64,000 nt of DNA from Lentisphaerota bacterium (GTDB lineage: Bacteria > Verrucomicrobiota > Lentisphaeria > Victivallales > UBA1829), in NCBI GenBank assembly GCA_015061915.1, contig SUVR01000005.1, positions 37,596 to 101,595 on the forward strand. The letters are read 5' to 3'. Both the position numbers and the translations under genes were made by a program. Position 1 is the first letter of the stretch; each line of letters begins with the position of its first letter. Shown here piece after piece: positions 28,910 through 37,288 of the stretch. Under the pieces are notes generated by a model. That model was given only the letters and a program-made list of their open reading frames with translations, made no database searches and was not told where the DNA came from.

Positions 28910-30454
28910 ATGAAAAAACAGACCGTGATTTGCGGAGCGTTGCTGTGTGACGGCACCGGAACCGCACCCTATACCGCCGATCTTTTTCTGGTGGACGACC
29001 GGATCGTTAAGATCGGCTCCGGCAGTCACGCAGGATTTGAAGAGATCCACGCGGAAGGACTCCTCGTCTGCCCCGGTTTTATGGATGTCCACGCACATTC
29101 CGATCTTTCGCTCCTCGCTGCGCCCGATGCCTTCGGCAAGATCTCACAGGGCGTGACTACGGAGATCAGCGGGAACTGCGGTCTTTCCCCGTTTCCCGTC
29201 ACGGACCGGAACCGGGAGAAACTCGCACACACATGGAAAAATTACGGGATCGACCTCACATGGACTGATTTTTCCGGTTACGCTGACCGTCTGGAAAAAG
29301 CGTCTCCGGCGGTCAATGCTGCGCTGCTTTGCGGACATAATTCGCTCCGGTCGGCTGTGCTGGGCTATGATGATGAACCGGTAACGGAAACCGCCCTGAC
29401 GGAGATGAAAGATCTGTTGAGAACTATGATCGGGCAGGGCGCGCTCGGGCTTTCCACCGGGTTGCTGTATGTTCCTGGAAAATTTGCAAAAGCCGATGAA
29501 CTGCAAGAGTTAATGTCCGTTCTGAAAGAAACGGATTCTCTCTACGCCACCCATCTCCGCAACGAAGGCGATACCCTGCTGGAAGCGTTGGAGGAGGCGA
29601 TCTCGCTTGCACTGCACGGATCCGGAAAACTGCAGGTCAGCCACCTGAAAACCGCCCTGCAACGGAACTGGCACAAAATCGATGCCCTGTTCGATGCCAT
29701 CGACCGGGCGAAATCCGCCGGGGTGCAGGTGACGGCAGACCGCTATCCTTATACTTACGGTCAGACCAATTTGAGCGTGATCCTGCCCCCGCCCTACGAC
29801 CGGATGCCGGATGCCCGGATCACCGAAACATTGAAGAATGATGACGCTGCCTGCGCCGCGCTGGAACGGGATCTGGAGAGAGAGGACCGCTGGGAGCAGA
29901 TCATCCTTACCAGTACCGACGGGCTTGCCGGGTTGACGGTCTCTGACGCCGCAGAAAAAATGGGCGTGACGCCCGCCCGGTTGGTCGTGGATCTGGTTCG
30001 GAAAGATTCCGCTGGAAGGCTGGCGGCATTCGGCGGTATGAGTGAGGAAAATATGTGCCGGATCATCGCCCGCAACGATGTTTTCTGTGGTACGGATGAG
30101 ACCGCAAGACCCCGGGATTTTTCCATCGGACGCAGTCATCCCCGGGGCTTCGGTGCGTTTCCGGAATTTCTGAAACGGAATCTGGAAAACGGTCTGCCGC
30201 CGGAACAGGTCATCCGGCGTGTGACCGGCGCTCCGGCGGAAAAATTCGGGTTGAAAGACCGGGGCGTTTTACGGGAGGGTGCTTTTGCCGATCTGGTGCT
30301 GATCGACCTCCAAAAACTTTGCGCCCGGTCCAGTTTTGCCGATCCGCACGCCCCCGCCGACGGCATCGAAAAAGTCTTTGTGAATGGCGTCCTTTCCTAT
30401 GCCGACGGCAGAGTTATCGCCCGTGCGGGAAAAGTTTTGAGAAATGCAAAGTGA
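28910..30454 (+). CDS. N-acyl-D-amino-acid deacylase (D-aminoacylase)
   Basis: A 514-residue amidohydrolase-superfamily enzyme that removes N-acyl groups from D-amino acids. The zinc-binding PGFMDVHAHSD is near residue 60. Other family segments are GHNSLR, THLRNEG, QVSHLK, FCGTDE and the C-terminal HPRGFGAFPEFL. Start 28910 is set by AAGGAG at 7 bases. No signal peptide is visible, so it is cytoplasmic. By family it would salvage N-acetyl-D-amino acids, possibly from peptidoglycan or host peptides. It diverges from uxaC-nagB; no terminator with a T tract is obvious after the stop. Confidence 0.9.
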   Translation: MKKQTVICGALLCDGTGTAPYTADLFLVDDRIVKIGSGSHAGFEEIHAEGLLVCPGFMDVHAHSDLSLLAAPDAFGKISQGVTTEISGNCGLSPFPVTDRNREKLAHTWKNYGIDLTWTDFSGYADRLEKASPAVNAALLCGHNSLRSAVLGYDDEPVTETALTEMKDLLRTMIGQGALGLSTGLLYVPGKFAKADELQELMSVLKETDSLYATHLRNEGDTLLEALEEAISLALHGSGKLQVSHLKTALQRNWHKIDALFDAIDRAKSAGVQVTADRYPYTYGQTNLSVILPPPYDRMPDARITETLKNDDAACAALERDLEREDRWEQIILTSTDGLAGLTVSDAAEKMGVTPARLVVDLVRKDSAGRLAAFGGMSEENMCRIIARNDVFCGTDETARPRDFSIGRSHPRGFGAFPEFLKRNLENGLPPEQVIRRVTGAPAEKFGLKDRGVLREGAFADLVLIDLQKLCARSSFADPHAPADGIEKVFVNGVLSYADGRVIARAGKVLRNAK

Positions 30455-30530
30455 CGCAGAATATGAGCCTTGAGAGGTGAAACGGGTAGAAAAATCCCCG
30501 TCACGCTTCTCCGTCCCTCTCCGTAAAACG

Positions 30531-30560
30531 GTTGATAACGGTTGGTAACGGAGGATAACG
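30531..30560 (+). repeat. three tandem decamers (GttGaTAACG type)
   Basis: GTTGATAACG, GTTGGTAACG and GAGGATAACG follow each other without gaps, preceded by a partial AACG. The helical-turn period of 10 bp and the location 65 bp before a promoter fit a protein-binding array; this is inference. Confidence 0.55.
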
Positions 30561-30624
30561 GAACAGTTCTTCCAGTCCTCCCAGTTTTTCAAATTTGATT
30601 CTGTGATTTTTTTCTTTTTTCAAC

Positions 30625-30653
30625 TTGTATTTTTCGCAGTGCGGTTGTATCTT
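30625..30653 (+). promoter_or_regulatory. promoter reading into the structured leader
   Basis: TTGTAT (30625-30630), 17 bp, TATCTT (30648-30653). The predicted transcript starts near 30660 and would carry an approximately 350-nt leader before the small gene at 31012. Confidence 0.5.
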
Positions 30654-30718
30654 ATAACAACGGCATTGCCGTTTGCTCTTTACAGGAATGATATATTTCA
30701 GCAGAAAAGCCTTCTAAA

Positions 30719-30834
30719 CCGACCAAGTTAAACAATGCTTTTTGCAACACCACAGGTGAAATGTATCCGGTAGGATTGTGTATACACATCTTGCCGGACG
30801 CTTTGTCGTATTGGTGTTGCGGGCTCTTGGTCGG
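30719..30834 (+). ncRNA. nested palindromic element (structured RNA or dispersed repeat)
   Basis: Three helices nest inside one another. CCGACCAAG (30719-30727) pairs with 30826-30834. GCAACACCA (30744-30752) pairs with 30812-30820. A 30767-30797 hairpin of about 14 pairs is centred on GTGTATACAC. A T-rich run follows at 30863-30875. No convincing coding reading exists on either strand. It could be a small RNA, the aptamer part of the leader of the next gene, or a genomic repeat; strand assignment follows the upstream promoter. Confidence 0.5.
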
Positions 30835-30889
30835 GCCCTGAAGGCGATGCGTGAGGCGTTCGGTTTTTTCTTTTTAAAACCTGCCTCCC

Positions 30890-30919
30890 GCTGTCTGCTT
30901 CCCGCAAAGGAAAGACAGC
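30890..30919 (+). repeat. hairpin in the leader of the small peptide gene
   Basis: GCTGTCT (30890-30896) pairs with AGACAGC (30913-30919), with an inner TTCC/GGAA extension. It lies between the nested element and the sequestering stem. The rest of 30455-30718 shows only the decamers, the promoter and a short AACGGCA/TGCCGTT inverted repeat at 30659-30673. Confidence 0.6.
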
Positions 30920-30936
30920 ACGCCTTATAAAAACGG

Positions 30937-31010
30937 TTTCTCTCCTTGCGGTTTGATTGAAGATCAACCCCATTTGTAAGACAATAAACAAACAACCAAG
31001 AGGAGAGAAA
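30937..31010 (+). promoter_or_regulatory. ribosome-binding-site sequestering stem
   Basis: TTTCTCTCCT (30937-30946) is the exact reverse complement of AGGAGAGAAA (31001-31010), which contains the Shine-Dalgarno sequence of the gene at 31012. The 10-bp stem would hide the binding site and, with the structured leader upstream, suggests control of translation by a ligand, a small RNA or temperature. The pairing is seen; the regulation is inferred. Confidence 0.6.
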
Positions 31011-31011
31011 A

Positions 31012-31311
31012 ATGAAAGAGAAAACGAAGAAAATTATAAGAGGGAGCATTACAGCGCTTTTGATGTTGAGCTGTGTGGCATTTTGTACAGCTGAAACGGG
31101 AGGGTGCGGAGGAGGCGGACCAACGACACACATTACAGATATAAAAACAGAAGATGGGGGCGCTATTCGTATAAAGGAAACAACCTCTGGCGGTCATACA
31201 ACTTATTCATCTCCTACTTATGTTTCAAGTGATCGGTTAGAGTCCGAACGAGAAAACGAAACACTTGCTCGCTTTCTTCTTTACATTTTCAGTGGAGGAA
31301 AAAGCGAATAA
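31012..31311 (+). CDS. small exported Gly-rich peptide of unknown function
   Basis: A 99-residue product that I do not recognise. Residues 1-27 form a signal peptide (IIRGSITALLMLSCVAF), with Cys residues near the cleavage site (SCVAFCTAE) that could include a non-canonical lipobox. The mature part is short: a GGCGGGG run, then polar residues (TTHITDIKTEDGG) and a C-terminal LARFLLYIFSGGKSE. Base composition is visibly more A/T-rich than the neighbours and codons such as ATA and AGA appear, suggesting foreign or accessory origin. It has a very strong but sequestered ribosome binding site and a terminator 40 bp after the stop. Confidence 0.65.
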   Translation: MKEKTKKIIRGSITALLMLSCVAFCTAETGGCGGGGPTTHITDIKTEDGGAIRIKETTSGGHTTYSSPTYVSSDRLESERENETLARFLLYIFSGGKSE

Positions 31312-31350
31312 AAAACAGAATTAGCACAGAGTACCCGTTGTTCTGACTAC

Positions 31351-31388
31351 AAAAAAACGCAGCAGATCGTTTGACCTGCTGCGTTTTT
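31351..31388. terminator. bidirectional terminator between the small gene and groL
   Basis: CGCAGCAG (31358-31365) pairs with CTGCTGCG (31376-31383). It is flanked by seven A residues on the left and five T residues on the right, so it can serve both convergent transcripts. Confidence 0.85.
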
Positions 31389-31413
31389 GTATCCGTTCGG
31401 ATGAGGGGATGAA

Positions 31414-33051
31414 TTACATCATGCCGCCCATACCGCCCATGCCCATGTCACCGGCGGGAGCTGCGGGTTTCTTTTCTTCCGGCAGTTCGGTGATGAGACA
31501 TTCGGTGGTGAGGAGGAGACCGGAGATACTCGCCGCGTTCTGGAGAGCAGAACGGGTGACTTTCTTCGGGTCGATGATACCGGCTTTGAGCATATCGCAG
31601 TATTCGCCGGTCTGGATGTTGTAACCTTCGTTGCCCTTGCCTTCGAGGACGGCGTTGACCATGACGCTGCCTTCAAAACCGCCGTTGCTTGCGAGGGTAC
31701 GCAGCGGTTCCTGAACAGCGCGGCGGATGATGTCCGCACCGATCGCTTCATCGCCTTCCAGCTTGAGACCATCCAGAACCTTGGAAGCGCGGATCAGAGC
31801 CACGCCGCCGCCCGGGACGATCCCTTCTTCCACTGCAGCGCGGGTGGCATGGAGAGCGTCTTCCACGCGGGCTTTCTTTTCCTTCATTTCCGTTTCGGTA
31901 GCAGCACCCACATTGATCACCGCCACGCCGCCAGCCAGTTTCGCAAGGCGTTCCTGGAGTTTTTCGCGGTCGTAATCGCTGGTGGTTTCTTCGATCTGCT
32001 TGCGGATCTGATGGACTCTGCCGAGGATGTCCGCTTCGCTGCCGGCACCTTCCACGATGGTGGTGTTTTCTTTTTCAATGGTGATGCGTTTGGCTCTGCC
32101 GAGCATATCCAGAGACACATTTTCCAGCTTGATGCCCAGATCTTCGCTGATCATCTTGCCGTTGGTCAGGATGGCGATATCTTCCAGCATGGCTTTGCGT
32201 CTGTCACCGAAACCGGGCGCCTTGACGGCAGCGCAGTTCAGGATGCCGCGCATCTTGTTGATGACGAGAGTCGCCAGCGCTTCGCCTTCCACATCTTCTG
32301 CGATGATGAGCAGGGGCTTGCCGGTCTTGGCAACCGCCTGCAGGACGGGGAGCATATCGTTCAGGTTGCTGATCTTCTTTTCGTTGATCAGGATGTAAGC
32401 ATCTTCGAGGGAGCAGACCATGTTTTCTGCATCGGTCACGAAGTAGGGAGAGAGATAGCCCTTGTCGAACTGCATCCCTTCCACGATGTCCAGCGTGGTT
32501 TCGATGGTCTTGGCTTCTTCCACCGTGATGGTGCCGTCGTTGCCGACTTTATCCATGGCGTTGGCGATGATCTCACCGATCCCGGCATCCCCGTTGGCGG
32601 AGATGGTGGCGACCTGTGCAACCTGTTCGTTTTCGCTGACATCCTGTTTCATTTCGTCCAGCTTGGCAACGATGGCTTCGACTGCCTTGTCGATCCCGCG
32701 CTTCAGGCACATGGGGTTGGCACCGGCAGTGACGTTCTTCAGACCCTGTTTGAAGATGGCTTCAGCGAGAACGGTTGCGGTGGTGGTACCGTCACCGGCG
32801 ATATCGCTGGTCTTGGATGCGACTTCGCGGACCATCTGGGCGCCCATGTTCTGGAACGGGTTGGCAAGTTCCACTTCCTTCGCCACGCTCACACCGTCCT
32901 TGGTGATGGTGGGGGAACCGAATTTCTTGTCCAGAACCACGTTTCTGCCCCGGGGGCCGAGGGTGGCTTTGACGGCGGCGGAAAGCTGTTCGACGCCGGA
33001 AAGGAGCTGGCGTCTTGCTTCATCATTGAAAAGCAGCTGTTTAGCAGGCAT
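31414..33051 (-). CDS. groL: 60-kDa chaperonin GroEL
   Basis: A 545-residue chaperonin that forms the folding ring with GroES. Signatures: [14 protein letters not shown] and [13 protein letters not shown] (ATP binding) in the N-terminal equatorial domain, GVALIRA near the C terminus and a GMGGMGGMM tail. Start 33051 (MPAKQLLF) follows GGAG; a longer start is not supported. It lies 36 bp downstream of groS in one operon with dnaK. Length is normal. Confidence 0.98.
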   Translation of the reverse strand: MPAKQLLFNDEARRQLLSGVEQLSAAVKATLGPRGRNVVLDKKFGSPTITKDGVSVAKEVELANPFQNMGAQMVREVASKTSDIAGDGTTTATVLAEAIFKQGLKNVTAGANPMCLKRGIDKAVEAIVAKLDEMKQDVSENEQVAQVATISANGDAGIGEIIANAMDKVGNDGTITVEEAKTIETTLDIVEGMQFDKGYLSPYFVTDAENMVCSLEDAYILINEKKISNLNDMLPVLQAVAKTGKPLLIIAEDVEGEALATLVINKMRGILNCAAVKAPGFGDRRKAMLEDIAILTNGKMISEDLGIKLENVSLDMLGRAKRITIEKENTTIVEGAGSEADILGRVHQIRKQIEETTSDYDREKLQERLAKLAGGVAVINVGAATETEMKEKKARVEDALHATRAAVEEGIVPGGGVALIRASKVLDGLKLEGDEAIGADIIRRAVQEPLRTLASNGGFEGSVMVNAVLEGKGNEGYNIQTGEYCDMLKAGIIDPKKVTRSALQNAASISGLLLTTECLITELPEEKKPAAPAGDMGMGGMGGMM

Positions 33052-33087
33052 TGTATATTTCTCCAAATTTTGTTGTTGCTGTGTTGA

Positions 33088-33378
33088 TTATGCGATGACC
33101 GCGAGAATGTCGGAGCTGTTCAGGATCTTGTATTCCTGATCTTCAAACTTGATCTCGCTGCCGCCGTATTTGCTGGTGAGGACGATATCGCCGACTTTCA
33201 CGTCGAAGGGAACACGGTTGCCCTTGTCATCGATCTTGCCGGTGCCGAGGGCGATGACTTTCGCCTGCATCGGTTTTTCTTTCGCTGCATCGGGGATGTA
33301 AAGACCGCCGCGCATTTCTTCCTTGACTTCGATCGCCTGAACGAGGACTCTGTCTCCCAGGGGTTGAATAGCCGCCAT
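33088..33378 (-). CDS. groS: 10-kDa co-chaperonin GroES
   Basis: A 96-residue lid of the GroEL chamber. [18 protein letters not shown], the mobile loop [13 protein letters not shown] and [15 protein letters not shown] are standard. It starts 47 bp after dnaK and ends 36 bp before groL. No CIRCE element (TTAGCACTC-N9-GAGTGCTAA) is present in the dnaK-groS gap, so it is likely driven from the dnaK promoter. Confidence 0.98.
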   Translation of the reverse strand: MAAIQPLGDRVLVQAIEVKEEMRGGLYIPDAAKEKPMQAKVIALGTGKIDDKGNRVPFDVKVGDIVLTSKYGGSEIKFEDQEYKILNSSDILAVIA

Positions 33379-33425
33379 GTTTTGTTTCTCCTTATTATGG
33401 TTTTATTGTTGATTGTGTGTAAAGA

Positions 33426-35318
33426 TTACTTTTCGTCGTCCACGATTTCGGCATCCACAATGCCGTCATCGTTTTTCGGAGCCGCACCGCCCGGAGCTGC
33501 GCCGCCCTGAGCCTGCTGCTGCTGATAGACTGCCTGACCGATCGCCATGAGTTTTTCTTCCAGTTCCTTCATGGTCGCCTTCATCGCTTCGGTGTCGTCC
33601 TTTTCCACGTCTTTTTTCAGCTTTTCGATGGATTCCATGACGGGCCCCTTGACCTGTTCCGGAGCTTTGTCGCCCAGTTCATTGAGCTGTTTTTCGGTCT
33701 GGTAGATCATGCTTTCCGCACGGTTCTTGACTTCGATCTTTTCCTTGGCTTCCTTGTCCGCAGCTTCGTGCGCCTTGGCATCGTCCACCATGCGCTGGAT
33801 ATCCTGTTCGGAGAGACCGGAGGAAGCCTGAATGGTGATCTTCTGTTCCTTACCGGTGCCCAGGTCTTTTGCGGTAACGTTCAGGATACCGTTTGCGTCG
33901 ATGTCAAACGCCACTTCGATCTGGGGAACGCCGCGGGGAGCCGGTGCGATGCCGTCCAGACGGAATCTGCCGATACTCTTGTTGCCGCTCGCCATATCGC
34001 GTTCGCCCTGAAGGACATGGATATCAACGCTGGGCTGGTTGTCTGCTGCGGTGGAGAAGATTTCGCTCTTTCTCGTGGGGATCGTGGTGTTGCGTTCGAT
34101 CAGCTTCGTGCAGACGCCGCCGAGGGTTTCGATCCCGAGGGAGAGGGGAGTCACGTCCAGCAGGACCACGTCGCCCAGGCTGGTATTGCCGGAGAGAACA
34201 CCGCCCTGGATCGCCGCACCGGCAGCAACCACTTCGTCCGGGTTCACGCCCTTGTGGGGGTCGCGGCTGAAGATATCTTTTGCGGTGGTCTGCACTTTCG
34301 GCATACGGGTCATACCGCCGACGAGGATCACTTCATTGATCTTGCCGGCGTTCACATCGGCATCGCTCATGCAGTTCTTGCACGGGGTTTTTGTGCGTTC
34401 CAGCAGGGGATCCACCAGCTGTTCGAGCTGGGAACGGCTCATGGTCATCTGCAGGTGAACCGGACCGCTTTCATTCATGGTGATGAAGGGAAGGCTGATG
34501 TCCGTGGACATACTGGAGGAAAGTTCGATCTTGGCTTTTTCAGCGGCATCTTTGAGACGCTGCAGCGCCTGTGCGTCCTTGCGCAGGTCCACATTGTTTT
34601 CCTTCATGAAGTCTTCAGCAATGTAGTCGATGATCGCCTTATCGAAGTCGTCGCCGCCCAGGTGGGTATCGCCGTTGGTGGCTTTCACTTCAAAGACGCC
34701 ATCGCCGATTTCGAGGATGGAGATATCGAAGGTACCGCCGCCCAGGTCGTAAACAGCGATCGTTTCGTCCTTACCCTTGTCCATACCGTATGCCAGAGCA
34801 GCGGCGGTGGGTTCGTTGATGATGCGTTTCACATCCAGACCGGCGATTCTGCCGGCGTCTTTGGTCGCCTGACGCTGGGTATCATTGAAGTATGCGGGGA
34901 CCGTGATGACGGCTTCCGTGATCTTTTCGCCGAGGAACGCTTCTGCGTCGGCTTTGAGCTTCTGCAGGATCATAGCGGAGATTTCGGGCGGAGTGTACAT
35001 TTTGCCGCCAGCCATGATGCAGGCATCGCCGTTCTTGCCTTCCACTACTTCATAGGGAGTGCCTTCCAGCTCGTTCTTCACTTCGTTGAACTTTCTGCCC
35101 ATGAAGCGTTTGACGGAGAAAATGGTGTTTTTGGGGTTGGTGACTGCCTGACGTTTGGCGGTCTGACCCACAAGGCGTTCGCCGTTTTTCGTGAATGCCA
35201 CAATAGAGGGCGTGGTGTTGGCGCCTTCCGCATTGGGGATGATCTTGAATGTGTCGCCGTCCATCACAGCCATACAGCTGTTGGTCGTACCGAGGTCGAT
35301 TCCGAGAATTTTGCTCAT
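33426..35318 (-). CDS. dnaK: chaperone DnaK (Hsp70)
   Basis: A 630-residue Hsp70. It has [10 protein letters not shown] at the N terminus, the [13 protein letters not shown] phosphate loop, the [11 protein letters not shown] motif, the [12 protein letters not shown] linker/substrate-domain start and a glutamine/glycine-rich lid tail ending in [14 protein letters not shown]. The motifs are intact and length is normal. Placement directly upstream of groES-groEL is unusual, since dnaK more often sits with grpE or dnaJ. A sigma-54-type promoter lies 61-78 bp upstream of the start codon. GGAAAGGG serves as ribosome binding site. Confidence 0.98.
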   Translation of the reverse strand: MSKILGIDLGTTNSCMAVMDGDTFKIIPNAEGANTTPSIVAFTKNGERLVGQTAKRQAVTNPKNTIFSVKRFMGRKFNEVKNELEGTPYEVVEGKNGDACIMAGGKMYTPPEISAMILQKLKADAEAFLGEKITEAVITVPAYFNDTQRQATKDAGRIAGLDVKRIINEPTAAALAYGMDKGKDETIAVYDLGGGTFDISILEIGDGVFEVKATNGDTHLGGDDFDKAIIDYIAEDFMKENNVDLRKDAQALQRLKDAAEKAKIELSSSMSTDISLPFITMNESGPVHLQMTMSRSQLEQLVDPLLERTKTPCKNCMSDADVNAGKINEVILVGGMTRMPKVQTTAKDIFSRDPHKGVNPDEVVAAGAAIQGGVLSGNTSLGDVVLLDVTPLSLGIETLGGVCTKLIERNTTIPTRKSEIFSTAADNQPSVDIHVLQGERDMASGNKSIGRFRLDGIAPAPRGVPQIEVAFDIDANGILNVTAKDLGTGKEQKITIQASSGLSEQDIQRMVDDAKAHEAADKEAKEKIEVKNRAESMIYQTEKQLNELGDKAPEQVKGPVMESIEKLKKDVEKDDTEAMKATMKELEEKLMAIGQAVYQQQQAQGGAAPGGAAPKNDDGIVDAEIVDDEK

Positions 35319-35378
35319 AATTTTACCCTTTCCTGTTTACTTGGGTTTGTTGTTTTTTGTTCGTGTCACTTCAAAATA

Positions 35379-35396
35379 AAGCAAACCGCGTGCCAA
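35379..35396 (-). promoter_or_regulatory. sigma-54 (-24/-12) promoter upstream of dnaK-groES-groEL
   Basis: On the minus strand TTGGCACG (35396-35389), four bases CGGT, then TTGCTT (35384-35379). This matches the RpoN consensus TTGGCACG-N4-TTGCW at every conserved position, with GG and GC elements in correct phase. The predicted start near 35369 leaves a leader of about 50 nt before dnaK. Confidence 0.7.
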
Positions 35397-35470
35397 CTTT
35401 TTGAAAGATGATGCAATAGTAAGACATTCAATATGTTAGAGAGTTTTTGCGAAAAACCGGAAAAAGCGCA

Positions 35471-35504
35471 AAAGAAAAAGGAGTGCGACAAGTTGTCACA
35501 CTCC
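35471..35504 (-). terminator. terminator of the SGNH hydrolase gene
   Basis: GGAGTGCGACAA (35480-35491) and TTGTCACACTCC (35493-35504) form a near-perfect stem with one mismatch. On the minus strand it is followed by TTTTTCTTTT. Confidence 0.75.
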
Positions 35505-35524
35505 CGTGTCACAGTTGGGTCACA
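35494..35524 (-). promoter_or_regulatory. three TGTGAC-type repeats, candidate enhancer sites
   Basis: On the minus strand TGTGAC (35519-35524), TGTGACA (35507-35513) and TGTGACA (35494-35500) recur every 12-13 bp, roughly 100-130 bp upstream of the -24 element. This is the usual distance of binding sites for a sigma-54 activator. They overlap the terminator of the upstream SGNH gene, so some of the repetition may belong to that hairpin. Confidence 0.4.
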
Positions 35525-35535
35525 CCCGATGACTT

Positions 35536-36840
35536 TTACTTGAAATACTTCCGCAGATGCAGGGGCAGACCTTCCTCCTTGTTCTGACGGACCATTTCAC
35601 CCGGCAGGGCAGGAGTGGCGTTGGGATCGGCTTCCAGCTGTTTAAAGACATTCATCAGGTGGTGGGGGATGTAGTTGAGATTTGCTTCCGCGCAGAGCAG
35701 ATCTTCCAGCGAGAGATTGCTGATCGCAGCATTTCTGCGTTCCGTGAGATAATCTTCCCATTCCATAACCGCCTTGAAGTAATCTTTGGGCAGGTTGGGG
35801 GAGGTGACCAGACGGATGGCACCGGCAAAGAAGGGGGTGATGACTTCTGCGTAGCCTTTGTCGGAGAAGTGAAGTTTATCGTTTTCATACAGATCCGTTC
35901 TGATGGCGCCGGTCTGGGGATCCAGCAGCAGGGCGGAGAAGTCGAAGAAGGGCAGGTCATACTTTTTCGCCAGTTCACGATAAAGGGGATTGACCGTGCC
36001 GGGCAGGGGGATGGGCAGCACGCGGTGGGGCATACCCCGGGGCGGGATGGCGAAGAGGATGATTTTTGCTTCGGGGCAGAGGGTCTTGATGCGGAGGATC
36101 TGCTGTTCCATGGCGTCCGCAATGTCCTGCGGATGGTGTTTCATACTCAGGTTGTTGGTGCCGAGCATGAACGTGACCACGGCGGGCGGGTTGGCTTTCA
36201 GGTCTTCCGCCATATCATTGACACGCCAGTTGACTTCTTCGTGGCGGTCGCCGCAGATCCCGCCGTTGCAGACTTTGAAGTTCTGCTTCATATAGTCAAA
36301 ACGAGCCTTACGTCCCCAGTTGTCGGTCAGGGAGTCGCCCAGCAGCAGGACATAACCTTTTTCCATTTTGGGGATCTGTTTTTTGATTGCCGTGTGGCGG
36401 GGAGAGACTTTTTTCCAGGAGAAGGGCAAGGTCGCCGCGGGGATGTAGGATTTGCCATCCCGCTTCACTGCATTTGCTTCCAGGTCGATGATCTGGAACT
36501 TGCCGGAGCTTTTGAACGCAAAATCGGTGGCATCCAGTTCGGGAGCCTGATAGGTCACATAGAACGTTACGGTTTTCGGTTCGGCGGCAACGGGGAGAGT
36601 ATCCTGCCAGATGTTGCGGAATGCGCAGTTCTGGGATTTGAGGAACACAGAAACTTTCTTTTCAGCGGTGTAGGTCACTTTGACCGCCAGCTGACCGGTG
36701 GGGTTCTGAACATTGCGGACCACGTTGTCTTTCAGGTCATTTTCTGTGAAGACCGGGTTGGAAATGTCTGCTGCGACAGTGCAGGCGGAGAGGGCGAGCG
36801 CCGTAAGCACGGAGGAGAGGAGGCAGATTTTTTTCATCAT
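35536..36840 (-). CDS. SGNH/GDSL-family hydrolase lipoprotein
   Basis: About 434 residues. The N terminus has a signal peptide ending in a lipobox (ALSAC near residue 20), so it is probably an outer-membrane or periplasmic lipoprotein. An N-terminal beta-rich domain of about 150 residues precedes an SGNH esterase domain: block I LLLGDSLTDNWG, block II Gly in NGGICGDRHEEV, block III LGTNNL, and the catalytic DxxH in NDKLHFSDKGY. This resembles platelet-activating-factor acetylhydrolase-like and carbohydrate-esterase proteins that deacetylate glycans. Start 36840 follows AAGGAA. It is 50 bp downstream of the RNase P RNA on the same strand. Confidence 0.88.
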   Translation of the reverse strand: MMKKICLLSSVLTALALSACTVAADISNPVFTENDLKDNVVRNVQNPTGQLAVKVTYTAEKKVSVFLKSQNCAFRNIWQDTLPVAAEPKTVTFYVTYQAPELDATDFAFKSSGKFQIIDLEANAVKRDGKSYIPAATLPFSWKKVSPRHTAIKKQIPKMEKGYVLLLGDSLTDNWGRKARFDYMKQNFKVCNGGICGDRHEEVNWRVNDMAEDLKANPPAVVTFMLGTNNLSMKHHPQDIADAMEQQILRIKTLCPEAKIILFAIPPRGMPHRVLPIPLPGTVNPLYRELAKKYDLPFFDFSALLLDPQTGAIRTDLYENDKLHFSDKGYAEVITPFFAGAIRLVTSPNLPKDYFKAVMEWEDYLTERRNAAISNLSLEDLLCAEANLNYIPHHLMNVFKQLEADPNATPALPGEMVRQNKEEGLPLHLRKYFK

Positions 36841-36890
36841 GTTTTTCTGTTTCCTTATGTTATGAATGAGAGTAATATTCTGCTCAAAAA

Positions 36891-37230
36891 GTGCGGGGAT
36901 CCGTGACATAAGCCGGATTCTGTATCAGGCGATCATCTTTCTGCGCGACCAGTACCCGGAATTCAAACGTTACGAGCAGCAACATCATTCCCTATTTGGT
37001 CTTGCTCCGGAAGGGGCTTGCCGTGCGGCACGGATCACTCCAATGCCCGGTGGTCTCTTACACCGCCGTTTCACCCTTACCGGGATCGCTCCCGGCGGTA
37101 TGCTTTCTGTTGCGCTTTCCTTCCCGCAGATTTGCTCTGCGGTATCCTCCGTGAGGAGGACTTCCTGCTCTGTGGAGTCCGGACTTTCCTCACCGTTTCC
37201 GGCGCGACCGCCGTCACGGATCCCCGCACC
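36891..37230 (-). ncRNA. rnpB: RNase P RNA (bacterial type A)
   Basis: On the minus strand the 5' part carries GAGGAAAGTCCGGACTCC, the hallmark of RNase P RNA (P4/J regions), and the 3' part ends with CAGAATCCGGCTTATG. The outermost P1 helix is a perfect 17-bp pairing of 37213-37229 with 36891-36907, followed by a T run (36886-36890) that doubles as a terminator. About 340 nt, normal for type A. It is the catalytic subunit that matures tRNA 5' ends. The promoter is at 37235-37262. Confidence 0.95.
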
Positions 37231-37234
37231 TTTT

Positions 37235-37262
37235 AATTTAGATGAGATTTGGAAAAAATCAA
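37235..37262 (-). promoter_or_regulatory. promoter of rnpB
   Basis: On the minus strand TTGATT, 16 bp, TAAATT. It is placed so that transcription would begin within 1-2 bases of the P1 helix, which supports both calls. Confidence 0.75.
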
Positions 37263-37288
37263 GGGCGCAGAGAAAAAATGTTCGTCCT

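Noticed and set aside
30714..31133. Minus-strand open frame of 139 codons overlapping the leader and the small secreted peptide gene
   Set aside because: No family resemblance, no ribosome binding site, and it runs opposite a gene with a signal peptide and a strong binding site; the region is better explained as a structured element.
33379..33425. A CIRCE/HrcA operator in front of groES
   Set aside because: No TTAGCACTC/GAGTGCTAA inverted repeat exists in this gap or upstream of dnaK.
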